Below, piece after piece: positions 10,101-17,726 of a stretch of 64,000 nucleotides of DNA. How positions within the stretch are numbered: position 1 is the first letter of the stretch; each line of letters opens with the position of its first letter. This DNA is from Emticicia aquatica. GTDB taxonomy: Bacteria > Bacteroidota > Bacteroidia > Cytophagales > Spirosomataceae. The position numbers were made by a program, and so were the translations under genes. The notes below the pieces were generated by a model. That model saw only the letters and a program-made list of their open reading frames with translations. It ran no database searches and was not told the DNA's origin. The stretch spans positions 1 to 64,000 of the forward strand of contig NZ_CAKLPY010000006.1 of NCBI RefSeq assembly GCF_923079645.1, in the 5' to 3' direction.

Positions 10101-11042
10101 TTAAATTGACATTTCTACAAATTTTGGTTTATTATTCAACGCTTTTTTGATACTTTCATCTTCTGTATAATAACGTATTTCTTGAACTTTTTCCAAACTT
10201 GCTTTTTCAATCAATGAATCAAGATTAAGTGTAAAATCTTCTGAGCTTCTTAATTGTTCGCCTCTTTTATCGCCTTTATTTAACTTTATTAATCTATCTG
10301 CACCATATATTTTGCTATTATTTGCAGCATATACTATTTGAATTAATAACATGGCATTTTGATTGCTTTTGGTACGAGTATTTGCATCATTGATGCTATT
10401 CCACAAAGCATTAAACATTATTTTTACATCATCTTGTCTCAAACTGGTGTGAATTGCTGACTTAGGGTTAATCCAACCATGAATTTGAACGAGTGCATAG
10501 GGAACTATAGTAGTCGTTCCTATTGCACCTTGTTGATTTCCTCCTTTTGATACAAATTGAGATGTGTTTTGGTGCATACGCATATCAACTTCATTCAAAG
10601 ATGGGCTTAATAAACTGAATTGAACAGGGCCTGTTAAATTTACAGCATCGCCTTCTTCGGTTGAAATACCGCCAAATAAACGCACATCAATACATTGAGT
10701 TAACAATTTTAATGTGTCAATTACTTTTTCAGTTTTTGCACCTTTTTTTACTTCTTTCATTACAATTTCATTATTTGCAAATTCCTTTTTCAAAGATTTG
10801 ACACGACCAGCAGCACCACTTTCATTACCTTCAATATTTGATTTATCATTCCAAACAAAAACTCTCTCCCCATTACTTAGAAGAAAATCACGTATAAAAC
10901 GCTTAATACGCACATCACTAACCAAAATCTTTTTGGTTTCTTCATCATAACGTTGTTCACCAGTGAACGGGTCTCCATTAGGAATTGAATAGGTACTTTC
11001 GTACAAAAATAGAATTTCAGACTTTTCTGTTATTATTGACAT
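10101..11042 (-). CDS. cas7: Cascade backbone subunit Cas7 (Csh2)
   Basis: 313 aa. It begins with ILFLYESTYSIPNGDPFTGEQRYDEETKKILVSDVRIKR split over residues 10-47, the signature of the Csh2/Cas7 family, and a later VRLFGGIST segment also fits. Multiple copies form the crRNA-binding filament of Cascade. It is placed between cas8b and cas5 with short gaps (29 and 9 bp). Confidence 0.94.
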   Translation of the reverse strand: MSIITEKSEILFLYESTYSIPNGDPFTGEQRYDEETKKILVSDVRIKRFIRDFLLSNGERVFVWNDKSNIEGNESGAAGRVKSLKKEFANNEIVMKEVKKGAKTEKVIDTLKLLTQCIDVRLFGGISTEEGDAVNLTGPVQFSLLSPSLNEVDMRMHQNTSQFVSKGGNQQGAIGTTTIVPYALVQIHGWINPKSAIHTSLRQDDVKIMFNALWNSINDANTRTKSNQNAMLLIQIVYAANNSKIYGADRLIKLNKGDKRGEQLRSSEDFTLNLDSLIEKASLEKVQEIRYYTEDESIKKALNNKPKFVEMSI

Positions 11043-11071
11043 AATGTGTTGATTTTTAAGTATTAATGAAT

Positions 11072-13312
11072 TTATATTTGAGTTTCACTTTCTAATGAAA
11101 TAAGTAAATTTTGAAGATTTGAAATTGCTTCGGATTGCTCTTTGTTGTCTTTGTGTTTATCAATCAAAAGCTTTAAATCTTCGTCAAGAGTTCGCTTTCT
11201 ATTAATTTTGAAATAACTTTCAAAAAAGCCAAAAGCACATTCATTTTTATCATAAGAGCCTTGGTATTCTTTGATAAGCTCAGCCAAATCTGTACTGATT
11301 TTTCTTGTATAATTGACCTTTTCGTGCATAATGAGCTTTTGCTCAATATCATTTTTGAAGTCAATGAAATCTTCCAATCTTCCAATGCGACGAGTAAGAT
11401 TTCCAACATAATTTTTTTCAAATGACTTTATAGGAGAGCTTTCCCCTGCAAAGTTACGAGCCATATCTCCTAAGAGTAAGCCCATTTTGTAGCTATAAGA
11501 ATTTAGTATTTTCATATAATTAAATTTATAAATATTTGTATTTTGTATTGATGATAAAAATTCAAAATCGTATTTCAAAAAATTATACTTGTTATCTCCT
11601 TGTCTTACAGAATACTCCGTGTTTTCAATAAAACGAGGTAGCAATAAATCATCCTGATGATACGTTGCCGAATATATTTTTGGCAAGGTTTTTAATAAAT
11701 GAGATTGGTATTTGGCATTTGTTTTAAATTTCACATCGCCTTTGTTATCTGTTTGCCCAATGCCGAGAATATTAGAAAATGCCCAAGTTGTGTTTATCAT
11801 TTTTAATTCTTCTTTGACATAAGATAGCTCTCGTTTTCTTTTATTAAAAATTTCGCTTCCAATTTCTTTAATGCGATTTTTTATAATTTTTAGACTACTT
11901 TTTTGAATTCCTGAGAGTTCAATTAAATCAACATCTGGCGAAGTTGCTCCCCCTTTTTTAGTAAAAATCACATCAAACTTTACTATATTTTCGCAATCCG
12001 TATAATTTTCACCTTCATTCATAATAAATAGTAAATCGTCGGAAGCATTATTTTTATTATTTATACTATCCTCACGTTTACTTCGCATATCTTTTGAAAA
12101 CTCATCATAATCTTTTGCTACTAAGTTTTCTCCAAGAGGTAAAATGATAATCTTTATATCTTCCACTCCAAAACCTCTACTTGCATAATCAATAGCATAA
12201 AATAAATCGCTCACTTCTCCTTTATCAAAAGCACCTGATTTATATTTTTTTGCATTAGAAAAACCAGGAAATTGAATGTCATTTTTTCCATCGCCTGAGC
12301 AAAGTGTTTTATAAAGTGTTTTATTAAAGACATATTTCTCTGTATTTTCATCAATTTTTACTTTTTCAGCAAAAGCATCAATAAATATTTCATAAATAAT
12401 ATCAAGAATTTCATTGGCTTCATACCAGTATTTTTTATTTAATGCTGTCGCTGAAAAATCAAAATGCAAAAAACAATTACAGCTTCTGAGACTCAATAAG
12501 TTCTCTTGATATTTATCATTATCTTTTATCAATTCCCAACTCAATTCTTCAGTAGTTATATTATTATCTGATATAACTTTAAGTAATTTCTTTTTACCAT
12601 TAGTATCTGTATTAAATTGTTCAAAAATAATTTTAACAGTCTCAGATTTTAAACTTTCAACGTTACCCAAGTTGATTTCTTTCAAATTATTAGCCCTTAA
12701 TTTCTTTTCAATTGCAAGTGCATTATATAGAAGTGTTTCAATTTGTAACCTCTGTGTTTCATAGCTTTTTCTAAATGTAGCAATCACCTCATGATTATGA
12801 AATTTATAAATCGCATTACTTTTAAGCTTATCTAATTCTGCCTCTTTTTCGGAGAAATCTTTTTTATTAGCTTCTAAGTCAGCAATTTTTTTTGATATTT
12901 TTTCAAATTCTTCTTTGATTTTTTTATCATAAAATGTAATCCAATTATCAAAAGAACTATTGTTATCTTTATCACCCAATTCAGTTTTATATCTTAATTC
13001 TTTTCCCTCAATTACTTCATAATGGACATCTCCCCAAAGAAATTTTTTAGGAGAAGTGTCATTATCCGACATCTTAAAATCTAATTGATACAATTTGGTA
13101 TCTGTTATTTTTGTTCCTATAATGTTTTCATCATCAATAATTGAAATATTATCAAAATCAAAGCTAAAATCTTCTTTTACAGGCAAATTCAGTCGAAAAA
13201 CAACATTTTTATCATTATCCAATGGACAATTTTTAATGTACTTGAAATACTTCAATCCATTATCAGATTTTCTAAAAGCATTTCCAATTTTTAATACTGT
13301 ATCTAAACTCAT
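11072..13312 (-). CDS. cas8b: Cascade large subunit Cas8b (Csh1)
   Basis: 746 aa, the first gene of the operon. Sequence is lysine-rich with a coiled-coil segment (about residues 130-170) and a cysteine motif RSCNCFLHFDF. Size, place and neighbours (Csh2, Cas5, Cas3) identify it as the I-B large subunit, which reads the PAM and helps recruit Cas3. Cas8 proteins diverge fast, so the call rests partly on context. Start at 13312 fits the -7 box TAAATTTG (13336-13329, minus strand), leaving a 5-prime leader of only about 10-13 nt. Confidence 0.88.
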   Translation of the reverse strand: MSLDTVLKIGNAFRKSDNGLKYFKYIKNCPLDNDKNVVFRLNLPVKEDFSFDFDNISIIDDENIIGTKITDTKLYQLDFKMSDNDTSPKKFLWGDVHYEVIEGKELRYKTELGDKDNNSSFDNWITFYDKKIKEEFEKISKKIADLEANKKDFSEKEAELDKLKSNAIYKFHNHEVIATFRKSYETQRLQIETLLYNALAIEKKLRANNLKEINLGNVESLKSETVKIIFEQFNTDTNGKKKLLKVISDNNITTEELSWELIKDNDKYQENLLSLRSCNCFLHFDFSATALNKKYWYEANEILDIIYEIFIDAFAEKVKIDENTEKYVFNKTLYKTLCSGDGKNDIQFPGFSNAKKYKSGAFDKGEVSDLFYAIDYASRGFGVEDIKIIILPLGENLVAKDYDEFSKDMRSKREDSINNKNNASDDLLFIMNEGENYTDCENIVKFDVIFTKKGGATSPDVDLIELSGIQKSSLKIIKNRIKEIGSEIFNKRKRELSYVKEELKMINTTWAFSNILGIGQTDNKGDVKFKTNAKYQSHLLKTLPKIYSATYHQDDLLLPRFIENTEYSVRQGDNKYNFLKYDFEFLSSIQNTNIYKFNYMKILNSYSYKMGLLLGDMARNFAGESSPIKSFEKNYVGNLTRRIGRLEDFIDFKNDIEQKLIMHEKVNYTRKISTDLAELIKEYQGSYDKNECAFGFFESYFKINRKRTLDEDLKLLIDKHKDNKEQSEAISNLQNLLISLESETQI

Positions 13313-13328
13313 ACGTTTATATTTTTTT

Positions 13329-13336
13329 CAAATTTA
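13329..13336 (-). promoter_or_regulatory. cas8b operon promoter, -7 box
   Basis: On the minus strand this reads TAAATTTG, a match to the Bacteroidota -7 consensus TAnnTTTG. It sits 17 bp upstream of the cas8b ATG. No TTTG is present at the expected -33 place (about 13356-13360, minus); that stretch is instead occupied by the site matched by the small crRNA-like guide, so guide binding would cover the upstream half of the promoter. Confidence 0.6.
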
Positions 13337-13350
13337 ATAAAATAAATATA

Positions 13351-13370
13351 CCATTAGTTATTTTATTTGT
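13351..13370 (+). promoter_or_regulatory. Predicted Cascade target (CCA PAM plus 17-nt protospacer) in the cas promoter
   Basis: CCA at 13351-13353 is followed by TTAGTTATTTTATTTGT (13354-13370). The pseudo-spacer at 13427-13443 reads TTAGTTATTTTGTTTGT: 16 of 17 identical, the first 11 perfect, with the sole mismatch at position 12, one of the every-sixth positions that type I Cascade tolerates. Identity stops after position 17. CCA is among known I-B PAMs (for example Clostridioides difficile CCW); the PAM of this system is not known. Confidence 0.8.
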
Positions 13371-13397
13371 GAATATTTTCAATATATCATATCTTTG
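13366..13397 (+). promoter_or_regulatory. Promoter of the crRNA-like small RNA
   Basis: TTTG at 13366-13369 and TATCTTTG at 13390-13397 (TAnnTTTG) are 20 nt apart, the spacing expected of a Bacteroidota sigma-A promoter. Transcription would start near 13402-13404, at the 5-prime arm of the predicted RNA stem. The -33 box overlaps the predicted Cascade target, so the RNA may also limit its own synthesis. Confidence 0.75.
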
Positions 13398-13402
13398 TAA
13401 AA

Positions 13403-13485
13403 GATGATAGAGAATGGAATTGAAATTTAGTTATTTTGTTTGTTTCTTAAACAAACCCCAATCGCACCTATTCTATCATTTTTTT
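13403..13485 (+). ncRNA. CreR-like crRNA-mimic RNA guiding cas autorepression
   Basis: The sequence shows two half repeats in sense orientation. ATGGAATTGAAAT (13414-13426) equals the repeat 3-prime half with the final C changed to T, giving handle AUUGAAAU. ACCCCAATCGCACCT (13455-13469) matches the repeat 5-prime half at 14 of 15. Between them is a 28-nt pseudo-spacer (13427-13454), shorter than real spacers. The ends pair (ATGATAGA 13404-13411 with TCTATCAT 13472-13479, plus ATGG 13414-13417 with CTAT 13468-13471 including a G-U pair), and a seven-T run (13479-13485) would terminate transcription. GTTTGTTT-CTT-AAACAAAC (13438-13456) is an internal hairpin, leaving the 11 seed bases exposed. 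Known CreR and CreA RNAs have this half-repeat architecture; function here is inferred. Confidence 0.82.
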
Positions 13486-13518
13486 ATAATTAAACTCTTT
13501 ACTTTTTTTACGAATAAT

Positions 13519-13725
13519 ATGGATATTTTCAGACTATACTCAAAAAAAGAAAACTCTAACACTTCAATCGTTTTTGACGATAGCTGCTTCGACAACATTA
13601 AAGGTAAAACTTTATCTACCGAACGAAGTCAAGAAATTGAAAATTTACTTATGCCAAAACTCATGGCTGCATTTGAGGAACTGAAAAAGACAAATCCGTT
13701 ATTTCAGAAGAAAAATCAAAGGTGA
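13519..13725 (+). CDS. Small hypothetical protein downstream of the crRNA-like RNA
   Basis: 68 aa, MDIFRLYSKKENSNTS..., charged, no signal or membrane segment. The ATG at 13519 is chosen over an in-frame ATG at 13414, because the upstream stretch is the RNA gene itself and would encode a hydrophobic Phe-rich leader made of repeat sequence. The second half (TERSQEIENLLMPKLMAAFEELKKTN) is likely helical. I do not recognise the family. It is convergent with the WYL gene. It could be co-transcribed by read-through of the RNA terminator, and its place beside a CreR-like element makes it worth testing as a CRISPR-linked protein, though it lacks obvious toxin traits. Confidence 0.55.
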   Translation: MDIFRLYSKKENSNTSIVFDDSCFDNIKGKTLSTERSQEIENLLMPKLMAAFEELKKTNPLFQKKNQR

Positions 13726-13780
13726 TATTCATAACTTCATTGGTTGTTTGATATTTACGTGTCAAATATTACTCCTCAGA

Positions 13781-13798
13781 GGGGGCATTATATGCCCC
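13781..13798. terminator. GGGGCAT/ATGCCCC hairpin between convergent genes
   Basis: A 7-bp GC-rich stem, GGGGCAT (13782-13788) and ATGCCCC (13792-13798), with loop TAT lies just after the WYL gene stop (13804, minus strand) and after the 68-aa ORF. No strong T-run follows on either strand, so it may be a weak bidirectional terminator. Confidence 0.5.
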
Positions 13799-13803
13799 AC
13801 CCC

Positions 13804-14736
13804 TTAATTTTCTAAAAAATTTATTCTGCCAATGTGGGCTTTTATATGCTCAATGAGGCTTTCGGGTTCTACAATCTCGATGATGTGCTCGTGATAGCCC
13901 AAAATAAAATTGGTCAGTCCGAAAAAACGTTCATTTACTTTGCATTCAAAGTCAAAAACTCCCGCTTCATCGGCAGACGGTTGTAAATATGCTTGTGTCA
14001 ATGGAAAACGTTCAGTGAGTTCGTTATAGCCACCAACTTTTAGTTTGATATGTACTCGCACTTGGCGGTCGTTCACAATTCTGAAAGGGTCGGTTGCCGT
14101 TACATAATGCCGAGTTTCATAAGCCCAGTCGAGTTTTTGCAGCTCTACACGCTCAATTCTCGAAATTCGGAAATGCCTAATTACCTGTTTATCAGTATCA
14201 AAGGCGTGCAGAATATCTTCTTTTGTGCTTACCGAAAAAGGCTCAACCATGCGGTCGGTTACATCGCTACTATTGGTCGAACGATAATTGATAAGCTTCA
14301 CCACTCTTTTTTGCTGCTTGGCTTGTTCGAGCAAATTGGCCTTTGTCAGAAATGTTTTTGAAAACAAACTACTACCCAGCTTCGACACATCATAAGTTGT
14401 TTCGAGTTTTTCCCGAATCTTTTCCAAACGTCGGTCGCTGGCATTTGCTTTTACGAGTGCATCAAGCAAAAAATCTTTTTCGGCTTCCGTAAAAAACAAA
14501 ACATCTTCCAAAAACTCCATTGATTTGTTCGGCACAATTGCATAACGATGTTTTTCATCGGGTTTTACCATAAAATCGGCATCACGGAGTTCGTTGAAAT
14601 CTTTTTTTATAGTATCAGGATTTACGCCATATTTAGTGGCTAACATCTTACGCGTATGATGGTAGGGGCGTTCGAGCAAATCTTTCAAAATAGCCAATAA
14701 CCTGTATTTTGGACTATTATCATGAAATACATTCAT
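13804..14736 (-). CDS. WYL-domain transcriptional regulator
   Basis: 310 aa. An N-terminal winged HTH (about residues 8-60, with LLERPYHHTRKMLATKYGVN as recognition region) is followed by a WYL domain (about 145-215, with INYRSTNSSD...RMVEPF and RHFRISRIERVEL) and a WCX-like C-terminal extension. WYL regulators often accompany CRISPR and other defence loci and may sense nucleic acid or nucleotide ligands. It lies 42 bp downstream of cas6 on the same strand, so it is likely co-transcribed with cas6 and a candidate regulator of the cas genes. Confidence 0.9.
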   Translation of the reverse strand: MNVFHDNSPKYRLLAILKDLLERPYHHTRKMLATKYGVNPDTIKKDFNELRDADFMVKPDEKHRYAIVPNKSMEFLEDVLFFTEAEKDFLLDALVKANASDRRLEKIREKLETTYDVSKLGSSLFSKTFLTKANLLEQAKQQKRVVKLINYRSTNSSDVTDRMVEPFSVSTKEDILHAFDTDKQVIRHFRISRIERVELQKLDWAYETRHYVTATDPFRIVNDRQVRVHIKLKVGGYNELTERFPLTQAYLQPSADEAGVFDFECKVNERFFGLTNFILGYHEHIIEIVEPESLIEHIKAHIGRINFLEN

Positions 14737-14778
14737 TGGAAAGTATATTATTGGTTAGTGACGATTGTAAGTAAAAGT

Positions 14779-15591
14779 TTATTTGCCGACAACTTCGCAA
14801 CAGCCAAAGCCATTGGCGGAGTGTTTGCCGAAACCGCCAAAAAATCCAACTTCCAACACTTCGGCAGGAGCCGATACTTCAAAACTAAAATTGGTGAATG
14901 CTCTTACTTTGGTTTCGCTGGCTTTGTCTTGTTTGATGGCCACCAAACGGCTTTTAAGTTTATCTTTTTTGAGTAAGTGAAATTTTACCAATCGAGCTGC
15001 CGTTTCAACATCAACTTTCATAGCATTGGGGTTGACGCTATTGTATTTTTCCATCAGATTATATGCAAAATAAGTAGCAAACTCTGGGTCTTCGGGGCTT
15101 AGGTATTCATCTTTGCCATCTGTTTTTTTGCGGGCAACCACAATAGGCGAGATGGTTTGTAGTGTAACAGTTTGGTTGTCAAAGTTTTCGTTGGGCAATG
15201 ATTCGATTCGCTCAATATTGAAACTTGCTCGATAGGTATTATCATAAATATTGACAGTCTGATTTCGGAAGAGTCCGACAATGAAATCTTCGGCAGCTTT
15301 ATCAATATAAAACGAAACCAAAACCTTTATTGGCTCATCGCTTAGTTTCATATAACTATCGCCAGACTTGATGGGTTGAGCCAATCGGGTAATTTGAAAA
15401 TTGGAGAAAGTGAAATGTTTAAAGTTTTTAAGAGAATGATGAACTTGATAGCCTTTTTGGTGCAGAAACTCAGCGTATTGTTGGTCAGCTTCATTCAAAC
15501 GGCCATAAACCCAAGCCATAAAAGGGTATTGATAATTGAAGATGAGCAGTTGTTTATCGGTAAATGGTCTTAATGTTAGTATGAATCTCAT
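14779..15591 (-). CDS. cas6: CRISPR pre-crRNA endoribonuclease Cas6
   Basis: 270 aa RAMP protein. The C-terminal glycine-rich loop GFFGGFGKHSANGFGCCEV is the Cas6 signature. The N-terminus MRFILTLRP is the first ferredoxin strand. It cuts repeats to leave the ATTGAAAC-type 5-prime handle. It is encoded apart from the main operon, together with the WYL gene, giving independent control of crRNA maturation. The small RNA carries only half repeats, so whether Cas6 cuts it is unclear. Confidence 0.93.
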   Translation of the reverse strand: MRFILTLRPFTDKQLLIFNYQYPFMAWVYGRLNEADQQYAEFLHQKGYQVHHSLKNFKHFTFSNFQITRLAQPIKSGDSYMKLSDEPIKVLVSFYIDKAAEDFIVGLFRNQTVNIYDNTYRASFNIERIESLPNENFDNQTVTLQTISPIVVARKKTDGKDEYLSPEDPEFATYFAYNLMEKYNSVNPNAMKVDVETAARLVKFHLLKKDKLKSRLVAIKQDKASETKVRAFTNFSFEVSAPAEVLEVGFFGGFGKHSANGFGCCEVVGK

Positions 15592-15910
15592 AGCAGTTTA
15601 TGGGGGTGGAATAGTGTTTCGATGCAAGTAATAGTAAAGGATAGAATCAAACAAGATTTATGTAATTTATTTATCTTACGGTAGATTGCAATAAACACGT
15701 AATCATTTTTATTAACAAATGGCATAAGTTAGCGTCTGTTCACGAAAACATCGATATTATGTGTAAACAGTCACTTCTTATGTAATGGGAATAGGGTTAA
15801 ATCTTTCAATGATAGATGATATTCATAAACGGGGCGTAGTTATTTGCCTTATTAAATCATGCCTTACATCTAATTATTCATTAACAAGTATACACTACTT
15901 ATAGAAGATT
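15592..15910. other. Intergenic gap upstream of cas6
   Basis: About 320 bp with no ORF and no convincing TAnnTTTG box on the minus strand. It should hold the cas6-WYL promoter, but I could not place it. Confidence 0.4.
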
Positions 15911-15913
15911 TTC

Positions 15914-16063
15914 TCGAAGTTTTTTGATACCACACATTTTCCGCCTTCGCTCGAAAAACATACATTTCGTGGGCGAGGTGTTTATTGCCTTGAGGGCAAA
16001 GTGGTAGAGGAATTTGGATTTCCGACCTATGAATTCATAAAAAATATATTTGGAATTTTCTGA
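15914..16063 (+). pseudogene. Short open remnant of unknown gene
   Basis: An uninterrupted plus-strand frame begins after a TAG and ends with TGA at 16061-16063. It encodes KIFSKFFDTTHFPPSLEKH...FGFPTYEFIKNIFGIF. Codon use looks protein-like, but there is no start codon and no recognisable domain. It is probably the 3-prime end of a decayed mobile-element gene next to one copy of the long inverted repeat. Confidence 0.35.
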
Positions 16064-16102
16064 CTTTTATGCTGAGAATAGAAAATTATATTCAATGTTT
16101 GT

Positions 16103-16280
16103 TTTTTCCTCTTTTATCATTTTCATTGCTATACTTTATTTTCAAAATTTATCAAATCAAAGAGGGTCATTCTTGTTTGATTCTTCCTACGAATATTAAC
16201 ATCTCCCGTTTTTTAACAGCAATTTATCAAGTAAGAGTTGTTAAACTATTTTTGTTCAGCTATAAACGGACGTATGTGTC
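16103..16280 (+). repeat. Left copy of a diverged long inverted repeat
   Basis: Roughly 180 bp that recurs in inverted orientation at about 19805-19980. The best block covers the stretch containing CTATACTTTATTTTC and the following TATCAAATCAAAGAGGGTC, identical or nearly so in both copies. The rest is diverged. The pair encloses the VOC, intradiol dioxygenase and recombinase genes and may mark an old mobile unit. Short ORFs at 16069-16287 (plus) and 19779-19970 (minus) are mirror readings of this repeat. Confidence 0.65.
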
Positions 16281-16289
16281 TGAATGAAT

Positions 16290-16850
16290 TTTTGATTTTG
16301 AGTAAAATTTTACTATCATTGGTATTGCTCTGGCCAATTACAGATTCTCAACCAATTAATGGCTTATTACTTGCCATCGCTCAAAATGCAAATACAACCG
16401 ACTACGAACTTGAATTATTTTGAAGGTGCAGTGATGAAAACTGGAAAAACCATTGAAAAAGAATTTATCCAGGGCTTTGATTTCTTTGTAGAGAAAAAAA
16501 ACAACTCAGCCCAAAAGCAAGAAATTGAGATTTTATAAATACAAATAGCTACCCAACGCTAAGAATACAACAACGAAGTCGTGCGTATATCGAGAAAGCT
16601 GCATAGTATCGAATCGGAGCTTCGTACTGGTAATGCAAATTATGCTCGCATGAGCGATTACCAGAAAGGTACTTGGCAGCATGAAAATAAAAATTTAGCA
16701 AGTCAGATTAAGAACCTTAGAACGTGAATTAGACAGAAAGCCCTCTTTAAACTTGGAAGACGATTTGAAGCGACTGGAAGGTTTAAAAAAGGCTTTGAAA
16801 ACTGACGAAATAAAGGTCAGTGGAAATTTTATGGTTTGGGAGAGATAACG
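16290..16850 (+). pseudogene. Frameshifted remnant with coiled-coil tail
   Basis: Successive plus-strand frames read MAYYLPSLKMQIQPTTNLNY then FEGAVMKTGKTIEKEFIQGF, a stop near 16538, and then a helical Lys/Glu-rich part ending RLEGLKKALKTDEIKVSGNF plus MVWER near 16848. Stops and frame changes interrupt it. The family is not recognised. The composition suggests a DNA-binding or mobilisation-type coiled-coil protein, but that is a guess. It is one of the decayed ORFs left of the VOC gene. Confidence 0.4.
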
Positions 16851-16968
16851 TTAAAGTGTTTATGAAGTTGTGGCATTTCAAAAACTTCAGTTTCAATTAA
16901 TCACAAAAGCAAAATAGCGATTTATAGTTGAGTGCTTAATGTCCGGACACAATTTTATAAACACACTG

Positions 16969-17475
16969 TTAGCGGTTCGTGCTTTTGTTTGCAGGCATTG
17001 CTTCTATAACGTGTATTTCGTTTCCATCAGGGTCTTTTATCTCGATAGTTTTCGCACCGTAGGGCATTCTGTCAATAATCGGCTGCTTGTATTTGCCTGA
17101 TTTGTAATCGCTGCTTACTTCCATAAGCCTCTTCAGAAAAGCATCCATAGAAATTACCATAAAACCTAAGTGTACAAAACCTACATGTCTTGGTTCTGAA
17201 GATACGTCACTGATAACTTTAGTGGTGTCGTTGACCCACTGTGATAAATGGAGTTCAATACCCTCACCAACTCTCAACCATTTTACAATGTATTGAGGGC
17301 TTGGAGGAAAGGGATACGGTATGGTGTCTACCTGAAAGACTTTGGTGTAAAAAGCTACACTACTTTCCAAGTTCTGCACATCCAATAGAGTATGATTATA
17401 CCAGGAAGCATTTTTTTGTGCAAATCCAGAAAATGTCGTTAAGACAAGAAGTAGAAAAGTAATGTGTTTTATCAT
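16969..17475 (-). CDS. Secreted VOC (glyoxalase/bleomycin-resistance fold) protein
   Basis: 168 aa. A signal peptide (MIKHITFLLLVLTTFSGFAQ) precedes one VOC domain with NHTLLDVQNLESSVAFYTKVF near residues 27-47 and KTIEIKDPDGNEIHVIE near the C-terminus, the usual ends of this fold. Substrate unknown; secreted VOC proteins may bind metal or small molecules. The upstream 48 bp is nearly the same as that of the intradiol dioxygenase gene, and the stop codon lies in GTTAGCGGT, which recurs inverted at 17522. Confidence 0.85.
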   Translation of the reverse strand: MIKHITFLLLVLTTFSGFAQKNASWYNHTLLDVQNLESSVAFYTKVFQVDTIPYPFPPSPQYIVKWLRVGEGIELHLSQWVNDTTKVISDVSSEPRHVGFVHLGFMVISMDAFLKRLMEVSSDYKSGKYKQPIIDRMPYGAKTIEIKDPDGNEIHVIEAMPANKSTNR

Positions 17476-17478
17476 TGA

Positions 17479-17526
17479 TTTATGTTTTAATTGTTCTATA
17501 AATGAAGCGAGGGAATTGCATGACCG
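17479..17526. repeat. 48-bp direct repeat, copy 1
   Basis: Directly upstream of the VOC start. It matches 18625-18672 at 44 of 48 positions, including GAAGCGAGGGAATTGCATG, and lies at the same distance from the start codon of the next gene. It probably carries promoter or cassette-boundary sequence. Confidence 0.8.
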
Positions 17527-17721
17527 CTAACGACCGAGTATTGCTGCAGTTGGGGTATTGACCAACTGTCTGCTCGGTACTGAAGCTAAATTTATTGACT
17601 AAAATTGATATTTAGAAATAATGACCAACAGAATTCCGTCCGCCGGATATAAAGCCCGGATATGCACTGCTGCAGATTGTTCTTCCGTCAAGCCCCAGTT
17701 GCAGCAATACTTTTGTTGTGT
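17522..17721. repeat. Long imperfect palindrome between cassette-like genes
   Basis: GTATTGCTGCAGTTGGGG (17538-17555) pairs with CCCCAGTTGCAGCAATAC (17693-17710) at 16 of 18 positions, enclosing a further folded AT-rich core. It begins CCGCTAACG and ends with a TTTTGTTGTGTGC tail. From memory, similar long palindromes separate accessory genes in many Bacteroidota. It is attC-like in form, but lacks a clean GTTRRRY core. Confidence 0.6.
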
Positions 17722-17726
17722 GCAGG

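Noticed and set aside
13403..13485. tracrRNA or anti-repeat
   Set aside because: The half repeats are in sense orientation, not complementary to the repeat, and no cas9 or cas12 gene is present.
13414..13518. Upstream in-frame start for the 68-aa ORF (MELKFSYFV...)
   Set aside because: The stretch is the crRNA-like RNA with its terminator; the ATG lies inside a half repeat.
13403..13725. CreTA toxin-antitoxin pair
   Set aside because: The guide matches the cas promoter rather than a toxin promoter separate from it, and the 68-aa ORF lacks toxin traits. It remains only an alternative.
16069..16287. 72-aa ORF, and its mirror at 19779-19970
   Set aside because: Both are readings of the two inverted repeat copies; AT-rich and Phe/Ile-heavy without a domain.
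17522..17721. Classical integron attC site
   Set aside because: No proper GTTRRRY core and no integron integrase in the window.
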